DNA of 64,000 nt, taken from positions 43,564 to 107,563 of the forward strand of contig JARGSG010000129.1 of NCBI GenBank assembly GCA_030374805.1, given 5' to 3'. Below are positions 31,235-41,869 of the stretch, one piece after another; the stretch's first letter is position 1, and each line of letters opens with the position of its first letter. Origin of the DNA: Gracilaria gracilis. Lineage: Eukaryota > Rhodophyta > Florideophyceae > Gracilariales > Gracilariaceae. The notes under the pieces are model-generated. The model ran no database searches, had not been told where the DNA came from, and saw nothing but the letters and a program-made list of their open reading frames with translations. The position numbers were made by a program, and so were the translations under genes.

Positions 31235-31715
31235 TCATACTCTCAAAAGACTTGGAGTATTTGAAATGCCCGTCGTTACCGCTATCTTTTTGTTCAGTAC
31301 TGCATTGAGCAGCCCAGAGAATGTCAGTGATGAGCTGTTGGCGCTGGTTCGATCTCCTTTGAACAGGGAGTCCACATCCTCCAGGACGAGCCAAGCGTTC
31401 GATGGCACTCCACCCAAGGCATCACCGAGCAGTTGATTACTAAACTTTTCATTTGTCATCGAAAGGAAACAGCATGACAGAGAGTACTTCCCTGCAAGGA
31501 CGCGAATGGTGCTTGTCTTTCCAGTGCCAGGAACTCCTTCGAACAAGTAACTCCTCTTGTGCGGAAGCCCATTGTTCTACGTACCAACTCTTAGAATCTG
31601 GATGTAGAAATTGTTTGACGTCTTCCATGATGGCTTCCATTTGTCCATTACCAAGCACAACGGAATCATATGGGCGTGTACGACGAGCCCCTTCTCTGGC
31701 CCGTTGAGACTCTCC
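31235..31715 (-). pseudogene. BCS1-like mitochondrial AAA ATPase, fragment
   Basis: Minus-strand text gives DSVVLGNGQMEAIMEDVKQFL, then after a frame change LFEGVPGTGKTSTIRVLAGKY (Walker A), SCCFLSMTN, NAWLVLEDVDSLFKGD (Walker B) and SSLTFSGLLNA, typical of BCS1 AAA domains. BCS1 helps insert the Rieske Fe-S protein into respiratory complex III. The N-terminal BCS1-specific domain and everything after the sensor-1 region are missing. The last 24 codons before the stop are unrelated. It is a truncated, frameshifted copy. Confidence 0.8.
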
Positions 31716-32387
31716 GCAAGAAACCCGAGAGGATGCCCATAGTCACGGATTTGGCTTCATGTGAAAGATATAGCTGTGCAGATAGGTTGAACAAGATGAA
31801 TTAGCAGTGCGGCAGACCGAAATAAAAAGAACTGAGCTGGGCCATTCCTGCGGCAGACCGAATGAAACACCGCATCTGTCAGTCCAAAGCTGCAAAAAAC
31901 AAAGAAGCAGCTCTCGAAGACTGTGGACCAAAGATCATTTCGCTAAAATGAATTAAAATGGTACTGGGTACTTTTAAGGTAGACGTGGCCCTCACGTGGC
32001 CTCTCTTCAATTCAATCGTTATCATTTGCAGAACGCTACCCTCACCTCGAACAAAAATGCAAGACACTGCGCCACTTGTATTTAATCTGCGTTGTCGAAA
32101 GTATTAGTCCCTCGCCGAAGCCTCTATTGTATTATAAATGTTTCTAACCAATGCAATGCAAAAAGATATTCCAGGATCTTCTTCCCGACGAAACGGAGGC
32201 GTTTTCCTTTCGAAACATAACACATCTAGGTGACATACGGCGATTCGACCACCATATTGTATAGGAAAATAAAAAAGCGGCAAAAGCTAGTCAATCAACC
32301 ATCAGAAAAAGGAAATGGAGGCAATGTCAAAAGAACAAAGCGAAGGAGGCACTGAGAAATAAAAAGAAGTACAATGAAGCTCGAGAA
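31716..32387. other. spacer
   Basis: No gene recognised. A possible short N-terminal segment for the following ORF may lie between 32160 and 32387, but its frame is interrupted. Confidence 0.35.
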
Positions 32388-32717
32388 GTGGAGACCGCTG
32401 AGGAAAAAGCAACTCGACTTGCTAAACGTCGGGAGACGTACGCGCGAGAGAAAATGGAAGAAGCGGATGGGCAAGACGAAACTGAGATGATTTCTTTACC
32501 CGTGAACAGCATAATTCTCTCTACTTTTGATCCTGAAGAGGATGGTGTAGACGGAACCTATCGTGTGAAAACTGTTATAGATCGATTTGAAATTTACCGA
32601 CACGAGCATGAGTTCTCCCCGAATGTTGCAGAAGGCCATGTAGTTTATGGTGTTCGTGAAGATGGAAGTCTCCGAAAGATACATGAGGCGAACAAAGTAA
32701 GGACTCCCTCTTCGTGA
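32388..32717 (+). CDS. hypothetical protein, 109 aa, charged coiled-coil start
   Basis: The N-terminal 35 residues are a Glu/Lys/Arg-rich helix (EEKATRLAKRRETYAREKMEE), which continues upstream in another frame with Lys/Glu-rich text (32320-32387). The following beta-like part contains LSTFDPEEDGVDGTYRV and GHVVYGVREDG. The composition resembles the head of a transposon or viral-type ORF. No family was recognised, and the upstream frame break suggests a relic. Confidence 0.3.
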   Translation: METAEEKATRLAKRRETYAREKMEEADGQDETEMISLPVNSIILSTFDPEEDGVDGTYRVKTVIDRFEIYRHEHEFSPNVAEGHVVYGVREDGSLRKIHEANKVRTPSS

Positions 32718-33470
32718 AGCAAAGTAACAACGTCCCAACATGTGCTGAGCAATGCAGAGACATTTTGGAAACGAGTGAAGCGTTCCCACCAGCGTTCGTA
32801 GCTGTTCGAGAGTTACAGGGACTTTATCGTGGGTTGCAGTGCTGGTTTGGGTGCGAGGGTGACGTTTGCATGCTGCGGAGGAGTATGAGCTCTTGGTTCC
32901 AACGATGCGTCGCCTGTCACGTCTCGTGACTTCACAGCGGGGTGCTGTACTGTCCTGGTGGTGGTGTCGGACTGTCGTGCTGCGAAGTCGTGCCACCAGC
33001 GCTTGTAGTTGATAACTGCCGTATGCGCAGAGTCGCGCGACGGTGCAAGGATCTCCTGTGTCGACATGGTAGCCGTTGTTGCCCGTATGTGGCGCACAGT
33101 GCCCGACGCCTTCCCTCCCTGCTCTCCTGGGGTCCGTAGTCCCCGCATCCTATCTCTAAGGGCTCGTAGCGTCGATGTAGCCGGCTGGCGCTCCGTAGGA
33201 GGAGTCTCGGCGTCCTGCAGGCCCCGCTGTACAGTCCTGACTACCTCAGTGGCGTTCGCTGTGTGTCCCCGTCGCCAATCCGAGATCCGCATCTCCGCCC
33301 CCACCCATCATCCTCATCTTCATCCTCACCAAACAGCACTCTCTGTTTTCCCTTCGCGCATGTGCGCAGCTTATCTGGCTTTCCCTCTCTCAACTCGATA
33401 TAGGATATCACCCAGACCCTATATCCAAATATCATCTACCCAATATAGCCCTAGCTAGAAGGACCAAGAA
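32718..33470. other. GC-richer spacer before the AT-rich block
   Basis: Open frames exist on both strands (minus 32813-33304 and plus 33009-33458) but mirror each other. The minus one, which starts MGAEMRISDWRRG and is Arg/Thr-rich, is the more protein-like; it has no recognisable domain. Base composition drops sharply at about 33470. Confidence 0.35.
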
Positions 33471-34851
33471 CGTCAGTACTACCCAAGCACTGTAAATGTG
33501 AAAATTAAAAATTTTCAAGAAGGCCAATTTCATTTTCAGAATCAGTGTTGTAATTAAAATTACATTCTTACATCATTACAGTATATGTAGCAAAATTAAG
33601 CTGCCAACAACATAAAAACAACCAACACAATTACTACCTGAAACAAAGATGTATGAGTCAACATGTTTAGCTCCACCAGAAAATATTGTCCAAACTCTAT
33701 ATTTCTATTTTCACGAACAATTATGACATTTTACAGTCTGACATATAACTAAATCTAGTTTGATATCAAAACATACATTCTTACATCTTTTGAAAATAAA
33801 ACTAAAAAACTGTTGTCATATGCCAGTCCCAATTACGTTTTAATATTTCTAACACACCCAAACAACAATGTTATACCCTATACAAATTTCTTACTCATTT
33901 ACAATTCCCAGCCATCTAAAAAGTAGATTCTCTATTTGACACATCATAATAATTTTGTTCTTAGTAATTTAAAGCTCTATTACACATTACACTATTAGTA
34001 ATTAAAATATGTGCCATCAAGAACTTCAAATACTTCTAAGTCCATAATACATGTTCAATTTAAGTCATAAAATACCGATATCTTAGTCTTGAGAAAAACA
34101 AAAACCGCTTTTCGTAACACCAACATACACATTCGTACTGAAGAACAGTTCTGGCCTTGAAAGAATCAATTTTATCTTCTACTTCTAGATATATAATATG
34201 TGCAGCTTTTAAGAAAGCTTAGATATGATTCATATCCGAAAATGTATTTTTGTTTGTTGAGGTATATGAAATATTTATTTAAACTTTTCACAGTCGTTAT
34301 TTAAGAATGTTTATAGGAATGGTAAAACCCGCCAATACATTATGCTTGAACAAAAAGTTGAAGCGCATATGATATTAAGATACGAGACGCCGGGAGTAAT
34401 CTTAGCGAAGTTATTCATTAAAACGGTTCATAAACTGGTTTGGTCATTATATGGTTTCCAACCCATAACCATGCGCCAATTCATGGTATCAAACCTAATT
34501 TTTTGATCTGCCATTCAATTTGAGATTAGGGGGGAATTATTTAAGTTGATCCCAGGTTGTGATTGATCTCTTTTGAAGTTAAAGTAACGGCGAGTACACA
34601 ATCATTTCATGCCAACCTTCACGGAAAACCCCAATGGTTCGCGCCGTTTCCGTAACGGTCAGTTTACAACCGTGTAGGTTGTCAATCAAAAAAAAAATTG
34701 TAACGTTAATTTGGGCCGTTTGTAAGGGTTGTACAGAAATGCGGATCAATTGGAGCCTTCGTTCCCGTTGATCATAACACGAGACGCAGATCTGTTCCTT
34801 TCCTCGAGAGCAAGATCTTCGTGAGAACCGTCTAGAAAAGCTAAGAAAGAA
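33470..34851. other. AT-rich non-coding flank of the MULE-like element
   Basis: A strongly AT-rich stretch with poly-A/T runs and no open frame of note. Together with 37605-38750 it frames the MULE-like transposase genes, so it is probably the element's subterminal region. I could not match a terminal inverted repeat between the two sides by eye. Confidence 0.45.
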
Positions 34852-35610
34852 ATGGAGGTCGTGAATGTGTTGTGCAGTGATGACAGTTCCGCCAACCTCA
34901 CGTCATCTTCTCAGCAACTTGAAAGTGACCCCCGTGGTGTAATACTGTTCCAGAAGAATAACGATTTGTATCAGATAACTCGGAATATTTCTGCTCGACA
35001 TTGCCGTGTTTTCGAAAAGCCGCCACCGTATCTGCCAGTTTCACCTGAGGGGTTTGCTTCTTTTGTGAATTTGGAAGGGTATGGTTTGCAAGCTGATACA
35101 TTCATTGAATTTTCTCCGTACTCAATGCGTTCGAAGGTTTCAAAGGATTCAACTTTACATATTTTTGGAAACAAGATTCCAGTAATGAGGCGAACATTCA
35201 GTTGTTCAGGAATTAAGTGTTGTAGCACTAGCCTCAATGTGTGTAAGAGAGGACATGATGGTATCTGGAGTGGAAATGAAAGCTTAAGGAAGCTGGACCC
35301 CCGTTCCATTGCCGCGGTAGGAAATTTTGGAACTCAGTCTGGCGAACTTCATTCACTGGAAAGTTGTACAGGAGGTGCAAATGATGCACATTTGACGAGC
35401 AGTTCAGAATCTTACAAAACGTCAAATTTAATTCCAGCGTCTCGGATAAATGATAACCTAGGAAAACGTTCTCACACATTTTCTGGTTATGCCATACAAC
35501 CGAACCAAACATGTATAGAGATTCTGAGGCTGAGCCAAATAATTGTCCACGCCATTTGTATGAAGCACAAAGTTGTGTTAGATGGAGTAATGAAACAGAA
35601 GTATTGGTGA
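34852..35610 (+). CDS. MULE-like element: N-terminal protein or 5' part of the transposase
   Basis: 252 codons. Contains YQITRNISARHCRVFEKPPPY and RRTFSCSGIKCCS with further Cys/His (CKRGH), which suggests a small zinc-binding region, and a Ser/Asn-rich linker. It overlaps the next ORF by 100 bp in a different frame. The two may be one transposase split by a frameshift (programmed or mutational), or two proteins. No independent domain assignment is possible. Confidence 0.5.
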   Translation: MEVVNVLCSDDSSANLTSSSQQLESDPRGVILFQKNNDLYQITRNISARHCRVFEKPPPYLPVSPEGFASFVNLEGYGLQADTFIEFSPYSMRSKVSKDSTLHIFGNKIPVMRRTFSCSGIKCCSTSLNVCKRGHDGIWSGNESLRKLDPRSIAAVGNFGTQSGELHSLESCTGGANDAHLTSSSESYKTSNLIPASRINDNLGKRSHTFSGYAIQPNQTCIEILRLSQIIVHAICMKHKVVLDGVMKQKYW

Positions 35611-37604
35611 GAAAACGAAGTGAAGCAGTCGATTATGAGAAAAGCCTTGCTCGCCAAGTCTTTTTCTTCGCGCAGAACGCCTTCCCTCTGATCTGCAAGC
35701 ACGATTCATTCGTGTCTAGTTTGGATCAATTGGAAATGCTCCAACACGCGGCCGAACCTCAACGTCGAAGCCCAAACTGGGTGTTCAAGGTTGGAAAGAT
35801 GAGATATAACCTGGAGAAGAGCGGATCTGTTGCGAGTTCTAAGCTTCTCGACTTCATAGGGTGTTGTCAGTTTGGAAAGGAAGGTGTAAGGGATCCCAAG
35901 AAATGTTCTCTTGTTAAGATTCCTTCTCATTTGCAGGGCGCCAATCAAGATATGGTTAATGAAATGATCGCAATGGCGAAGATGGGCGTTTTCCCAGAAA
36001 GCCCAAGAACTACTGGAGACTGCCCACCATACCCGTTGAGCACACGTGCGAGGTTCTGTACACGTTTTGTACATCTTCAGGAATCCCCACGTCTGGTGCA
36101 CGTCAAATGTGAAGCAGAATATCATTACCTCTTCATGAAGCAACGTGAAGATGACAAATTCTTATCTTGGGCAGTTATAGTAGGGGTTGGGGTTCATTCT
36201 CACGCATGGCCAGTGATGAAGCCTCCACCGTCCTTGGTGAAGAACTTTGTGGTAGATCTTTGCAACCGTAACGACCTACTGAGTGGCAGCATGATACTGC
36301 AGAAGGTTAAAGAGCGGTTTGGCTGCGCACCTCCGCCTTCCACAGTGAAGAGACTGCGGGGAAATGCCCACAAAACTATCCATCCCAAGGGAAGCTCTCT
36401 AGCTGCTTTGCTCAGCAGTATATGTCCTGGGCAGAACAACACCTTTGGAAACTGCTCTTATATATTATCAGTTGAGGGTCAAAGATCGAACGACGATTTC
36501 CGTTTGACTCGGGACCAGAAAGGCTTGTCCATAATTTTCGGAGAGAAAATTCTCCTAGACAAAGCCGCCCAATATCCTCGGTTTGGATGTGATGGGACTT
36601 TCGGTATCGTAAATGCTCACGACGAAGATGGACAGGTGTTGCAATTCGAACTGGTATCAATAATTGCGAAGGACGAAATGACAGGCTGCATATATGCAGT
36701 CATGCACCAGCTCTGCACCAGAAAGACTACTGGGTCTCGTTTGCTTTTGTTTCGCGAGTTCGTGTCCCAGATGAGGCGGCGAGGTTTGGGTGATCCATTG
36801 AAGGCTTCTGGCCAAGACAGGTTGACAATGGCTACAGACTTCGAAACAACATATGCTTTTAGTTTGGCTACGGCTCTGGACGAAACTTTTAAGTCAGGTG
36901 CTGTTATTGATTATATCAAAGCTGTTGCAGTCGGGTGCGATGTTCACGCCAAGAGATGTATTTTGGAAAAATGCGAAATCACAAACGAACGAAAGCTTTT
37001 TGAGTGGGCAATTGGTACTCGAAATGTCTATTCAAGGGAAGAATGTGAGCAATCGTTGAGCTTCATGAGAGGAATGGGATCCAAATGGGAAGCATTTGCC
37101 GACTGGCTTGCGAAGAATACATGTGCATACTTGCTCTGGTTTCAGAACCATTCTTGCTCAATTCCAATTGCAGAGAGGCACCGCGCCCTATTTTTCGATA
37201 CAAATCCGAACGAAGCATATCACAATCGGATAAAATCGCTCCCAAAATTTGCAATGGCACATGGGAGAGGCCTTCAGATTCTTGATGCTTTACAACTCCT
37301 GAGAGAGCTGGATCAGTCGGATGCACAAAATCTTTTTATAGATGGCCCAATTTCCGGTTATCCAAAGCTCTCTAAACCTCAATGGAAGCGCGCTCAATCT
37401 AAAGGCAGGAAACGAAATGCAGCAGAGGTTATTGTTATTGAAGACAAAACTGTACCGGCATCGCAACCGAAGAGGGCGAAGAAGAACCCAACCACTGCGA
37501 AAAAGGCCAAGACGACTAAAGGAAAGCAGAACCAAATTGAACTGCTTAACTCAAGGATACAAAACCTCGAAAGTTTGCTGCAGAAAGTTCTAGAAAAGAA
37601 GTAA
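35511..37604 (+). CDS. MULE-like DDE transposase, 697 aa
   Basis: An N-terminal zinc region resembles WRKY/GCM1-type fingers (CEAEYHYL, then HSHAWP). The catalytic core reads Asp361 (FGCDGTFG), Asp443 (ATDFETTY), the C/H motif Cys476-His479 (GCDVHAKRC) and Glu568 (NPNEAYHNRIKS). This order (D, D, CxxH, E) is that of Mutator-like transposases. The C-terminus is Lys-rich with a coiled coil (IELLNSRIQNLESLLQKVL) and probable nuclear signals. The frame is fully open and the codon context is AT-rich like its flanks. Sequence divergence from standard plant MULEs looks large, so it may belong to a lineage-specific family. Confidence 0.7.
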   Translation: MYRDSEAEPNNCPRHLYEAQSCVRWSNETEVLVRKRSEAVDYEKSLARQVFFFAQNAFPLICKHDSFVSSLDQLEMLQHAAEPQRRSPNWVFKVGKMRYNLEKSGSVASSKLLDFIGCCQFGKEGVRDPKKCSLVKIPSHLQGANQDMVNEMIAMAKMGVFPESPRTTGDCPPYPLSTRARFCTRFVHLQESPRLVHVKCEAEYHYLFMKQREDDKFLSWAVIVGVGVHSHAWPVMKPPPSLVKNFVVDLCNRNDLLSGSMILQKVKERFGCAPPPSTVKRLRGNAHKTIHPKGSSLAALLSSICPGQNNTFGNCSYILSVEGQRSNDDFRLTRDQKGLSIIFGEKILLDKAAQYPRFGCDGTFGIVNAHDEDGQVLQFELVSIIAKDEMTGCIYAVMHQLCTRKTTGSRLLLFREFVSQMRRRGLGDPLKASGQDRLTMATDFETTYAFSLATALDETFKSGAVIDYIKAVAVGCDVHAKRCILEKCEITNERKLFEWAIGTRNVYSREECEQSLSFMRGMGSKWEAFADWLAKNTCAYLLWFQNHSCSIPIAERHRALFFDTNPNEAYHNRIKSLPKFAMAHGRGLQILDALQLLRELDQSDAQNLFIDGPISGYPKLSKPQWKRAQSKGRKRNAAEVIVIEDKTVPASQPKRAKKNPTTAKKAKTTKGKQNQIELLNSRIQNLESLLQKVLEKK

Positions 37605-38956
37605 ATTGATAGTAAAAGTTGTGGGGTGTTTTGGGAGAAAAGAAGTACATTGATGATAAAGGTTGTCGGGTTCTTTTAGTGTGCGTCCCATGAGAACCTT
37701 AAAGTTCTCTTCCTCTCGTGTAATAGTATGGAAAGAAATAAGATAAAGGATTTGACCCAAAACATAACCAATATAAATATCGTTTTGTATAGCTCTCATA
37801 ATATATTATGTGATTAGAATGTAAATCAATAAGATATTGTTTAAAACTTCAGGAACAAAATATGGGGTGAGGGTTTCTGAAAGGGAAATCGATCCAAGAA
37901 ATATATATGAGGCCCGTCTTATATATGATGCGAAAACAAGAGGCGAAGTAAAAAATTTATACGACCAGAAAGCCTACAAGAATATACACTTAGAAAGTGA
38001 GAAAAACCTATATAATATGTACGATATTAATGTGTTGTTAACTGCAAAAAGTATTTTGATTCATATTGAACGGGCTTTAAAATATATATACGCTAAAGCT
38101 CTACGAGATAAGACGGTATTTGTTTCTCTAATTACTACTTTGTAGTACTGCCTGAAGTGTAGCAGGGTTTTGGATTACCTTTTTCGGATCGGAAATGTAC
38201 ATGTACTATAGTGGGTCCTTCTTTTGTTATGGAATTGAAAATTTTCATTTTCGTACCTTACTTGTGAGATATATATAAAATATGGAGTAGATGATAATCT
38301 TTTCTAAAAGACAAAAATTTAATACTGAGACCTTACAATTCTGTAGAAAACGATATGTTTCTCATGTATAATATTGCATTACTGGGAATAGAATACAAGT
38401 AATTGGAAATAGGAAAGTAATGATGCCTTTAGTTTTTCTTATGAGACTAGTTATTTTCTTTGCCCATAATATTCAGTATTTATGTAAGAAGAATGTCGTA
38501 TATATATATGTATTTGATGACCTTTCCTCTTATAGATGCACACTCATCAATTTCTTTTATAGGGTACTTAGAACTTAATCTTTTTTCGTAAGACCTTTAA
38601 ATTCTATATGATGATCTCAGACATAAGACTTGCATAATAAACTAGATCATAAACCTCTCGGATGGTGATAACTACTCTAGAAAGAAGCATTGCGCAATGT
38701 TGTGGAAGCCAGGCATGCGTTTTTTAGATAAATTTTTTGAAAACAAATAAAGTTGTGTAATTTCTTTACGAATCAGTCTATCATTCCTAGTTTTCAATTC
38801 ATTTCAAAATATTCTGCCTATAACGTCCAATATTTGAAATTATTGCAAGTGCTGGAAACTCTCTGGTACGCAACGGTCTTAAAAAACGGACTTCAAATAG
38901 CCCAAATTCAAGACTCTTCTCCTCGAACAATCCTCCATCACTGCCACTAGCACAAG
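37605..38956. other. AT-rich flank; small AT-rich ORF at 37837-38145
   Basis: Very AT-rich, with ATATAT runs. A 102-codon open frame on the plus strand (Lys/Tyr/Ile-rich) is likely a by-product of composition. No gene is called. GC returns to normal around 38940. Confidence 0.45.
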
Positions 38957-40162
38957 ATGGCACGGAAGGCAGGCGCTCGCGACCGCCGTGCCCCAGCCCG
39001 ACAACACGATAATATCGAGCAAACGCCGCCGGGAGGCGCCTCACGGCACGTTTCTCGCAGCCGTAATGCTGTCGAAAAAACTACGCCCCCGGGTGCCAAA
39101 CGCTCCCGTACAGCACGGCTCTCAGTTCCGGTTTCGGTGGCTAGGCCTCGCAAGAAGATTGCGAAGAAGTCTTTGCGTGCACGAAATTCGGAGGCCTCCT
39201 CCTCCCGAGCCCGGCCGAAAAAAAAGACCCCGAGGAAAGATCCTCGTATTCACACTCGCCGAATAATCATTTTGAGCTCATCCGAAGATGGTTCAGATAT
39301 TGGGCCTGCCCCGTCTCCAGTTAACACAACGCCCCGTTTCGACTCTTTAGATCTGGGTGAGGAGGTTGGTTCTCCACCACGGGATGCTATTGGCCCGTCT
39401 TCTGCGTCTTCTAGCTGTGGTGCTGTGGTTGTGTCTACTCCTACAGCTCCTACTGCTGTTGCCTATGATCCCGGGCTTCATCGCTCGTCTCCGTCAACTG
39501 CTTCTCCCGTTGCTGGTGCTTGCCATTCCTCCGCGTCCCGCCGTCCTAACCCCACAGCCGCAGCCCCTACTATGGCGAAAATTGTTCCTGCGGCTTCCGC
39601 GCCTCCTGGTTCCACGTCATCCCCAACGTTGGCGCGTTCAGTGAAGAAGGTGTCTTACGTGGGGGATGATGTGCATGGCAACCATTTCGTGGAGGTGGTT
39701 CGCGTGGAACGATGCCTTGCAGCTGTAGCCTGTTTGTGTACAGACGACAGCTGCACCGGATCTGTTCGTGTCGGCACGTATGGCTACCTTGCTGAAGATG
39801 CAAGCAAGAAGTGTCTACACTGCGACACCGGTACGGAGAAAGGGTTTTCCAATGCGGCGGAATTGGGCAACCACCTGCGCAACTCCAAAGCTTGTCGACT
39901 TGCTCGAGGTGTGCTTGTTTCATCTTTGACACCAAAAGAGAGATTAGGATCGGGTTTACAGGAGGTTATTAATCAAACGAAGTTTAAGAAGAAGAAAGGT
40001 GGAAAGCTACGTTTTTTCGGCAAGCATTGCAAAGGAAACTACAGTTACAGCGAGCGCTGGAACCACTGCGCTAACTGCTGGCTAGATATCTACCAAGTAG
40101 CGCAATTGCCAGACCCCATAGAAGATATTGACGCCGTAGACCCTGAGCACAATGCTCACTAA
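38957..40162 (+). CDS. basic nuclear-type protein with zinc-finger-like C-terminus, 401 aa
   Basis: The start MARKAGARDRRAPARQ follows an AT-rich region. Residues 1-100 are Arg/Lys/Ser-rich with several nuclear-signal-like clusters (RPRKKIAKK, RPKKKTPRK). IIILSSSEDGSD near residue 103 looks like a SUMO-interaction motif followed by acid. Residues 120-225 are Ser/Pro/Ala-rich. The C-terminal third holds paired Cys/His (CLCTDDSC, KCLHCD, LGNHLRNSKAC) suggesting one or two zinc fingers, then a Lys-rich segment and NHCANC. Intact and with ordinary codon use. Function is unknown; it could be a host DNA-binding factor or a transposon accessory protein. Confidence 0.6.
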   Translation: MARKAGARDRRAPARQHDNIEQTPPGGASRHVSRSRNAVEKTTPPGAKRSRTARLSVPVSVARPRKKIAKKSLRARNSEASSSRARPKKKTPRKDPRIHTRRIIILSSSEDGSDIGPAPSPVNTTPRFDSLDLGEEVGSPPRDAIGPSSASSSCGAVVVSTPTAPTAVAYDPGLHRSSPSTASPVAGACHSSASRRPNPTAAAPTMAKIVPAASAPPGSTSSPTLARSVKKVSYVGDDVHGNHFVEVVRVERCLAAVACLCTDDSCTGSVRVGTYGYLAEDASKKCLHCDTGTEKGFSNAAELGNHLRNSKACRLARGVLVSSLTPKERLGSGLQEVINQTKFKKKKGGKLRFFGKHCKGNYSYSERWNHCANCWLDIYQVAQLPDPIEDIDAVDPEHNAH

Positions 40163-40206
40163 TAAATGCACTCGAAGCAATCTCGACATTGCTTTCGAAT
40201 CGGCTG

Positions 40207-41500
40207 TTACGAACATGTCCACTTTGCCGGCGGCAAAAATCGGGAGCATTGAAAAGAACGGCGGCGGCGGAGTGACCAGCGCGGTGGTGACAGAGCGCTT
40301 CTGCGTGCACAGGCGGCGATGGGCGGCGGCGGTGGTGGAGGGCGGTGCGGCCAGCGGCGGCGGCGCGGGCGGCGGCGGCAGCGGGGAGGGGTGCGGGGGG
40401 GGGCATAGCGCCTCTGCCAGCAGCGACGGCGGAGGGCGGCGCGGTGGTGCCAGTGGTAGATGCAGTGGGATTTGGTAGCACAGTGGTTTTGCGGCGCAAT
40501 CATGGCAAAGGGCATCAGGGGAAAGAATTGCGGGGGAGGCGGAAAGCGGCGAGGTGGTGGCCGAGAAAAGAACCGTGGCAGGAGCGGGACGTGGGGGTAG
40601 CAGAGCGCATCTTTCGGCGGCGCCGGCCGCGGCAGAGAGACGTGGGGGCGATAGAGCGCCTGTGCCGGTGGTGCGCGAGCGGCAAGCGGAGGGCGACAGA
40701 GCGCCTCTCCCGGTGGCGGCGGCTCTGTCAGCGGTGGCGGTTGAGGGCAGCGCTGCCGGCGGCAGTTGCTCTACCCGCGGCAGCGGTGGAGGGCAGGGCG
40801 AGCGGCGGCGGGAGGAAGCGGGGGCGGCAGAGCGCCTCTGCCGGCGGCGTTGGCTTTGCCCCCTGCGACGGTAAATGGCGAGAGCGCTTCTGCCAGTGGC
40901 GCGCGAGCGGCGGTAGAGGGCGAGGCGGGTGGTGGCGGAACGAAGCGGGGACAGAAGAGCGCCTCTGCCGGCGGCGGGGGCTCTGACCCCTGCAACGGTA
41001 GAGGCGGAGGAAAGCGGGGGCGGCAGAGCGTTTCTGCCGGTGGCGCCCGAGCGGCAGCGGCGGCGGCGAAGAGGCGGCAGAGGGCCTCGGGAGGAAGCAA
41101 AGGCGGCAGAGCGCTTCTGCCGGCAGCGGTGGCTTTGCCCCCTACGATGGTAAATGGCGAGAGCGCCTCTGCCGGTGGCGCGCGAGCGGCGGTGGAAGGC
41201 GGGGCGAGTGGCGGCGGAACGAAGCGAGAACGGCAGAGCGCCTCTGTCGGCGGCAAGGGGGACGGCAGAGCGCCTCTGCCGGCGGCGGGGGCTCTGACCC
41301 CTGCAACGATAGAGAGCGGCGCGAAAGGCGGTGGAGGGAAGCGGGGGCGGCAGAGCGCCTTTGCCGGTGGCGCCCGAGCGGCGGAGAGGCGGCAGAGCGC
41401 CTCTGGGGACTGGGGCTGCGCGGAGGTCTGGCGGCAGAGCGGCGGCTGGCTGCGGGAGGCGGCAGAGCGCCTCTGGGGACTGGGGACTGCGGGAGGTCGG
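40207..41500. repeat. GC-rich minisatellite of short hairpins
   Basis: About 1.3 kb of purine-rich GC sequence in which the core GGCAGAGCGCCTCTGCC recurs (40827, 41262, with variants near 40404, 40602, 40698, 40955, 41020, 41105, 41235, 41349, 41391, 41460 and others). The core is a 7-bp inverted repeat (GGCAGAG/CTCTGCC) with a 3-nt loop, followed by GGYGGCG. Open frames of up to about 490 codons on both strands here follow from the stop-poor composition and are not called as genes. Confidence 0.85.
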
Positions 41501-41640
41501 GAGAAAAAAAAAGGACGACGACAGCTGTTGCATTACAGTCATTGGGACTCACCCACGTTTAATGTTTTTACTTTCGGTTGAATTGGGGTGGTGGGAGGTT
41601 GGGTCCAGGGTCGCGCTGAGAGCCCCACCGCTCAACTCGC

Positions 41641-41690
41641 CCCAACTCGCCCCAACTCGCGCCAACTCGCGCCAACTCGCCCAACTGGCC
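41641..41690 (+). repeat. 10-bp tandem repeat CCAACTCGCS
   Basis: Five successive units of about 10 bp (CCAACTCGCC or CCAACTCGCG) in the leader region of the proline-rich gene. Confidence 0.85.
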
Positions 41691-41869
41691 TCCACGCTGC
41701 CACGCAACACACGTGCACACGTACTCATACCACCACGCATGTCAGTTGCCGTTTCACCTTCTCACCGCTCATGGCGTGCTGTGCTCCTTCAGCGCCCGCG
41801 CCTCCATCCCTCGCCCGCATCCCCGCGCCGGCCCGCGCACCGCGCCCGCGCCGCACCGTCGTCGCCACC

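Noticed and set aside
40404-41480. Possible CRISPR array because of spaced short repeats
   Set aside because: Spacers are not unique sequences of constant length, the unit is a GC-rich hairpin, and the genome is eukaryotic.
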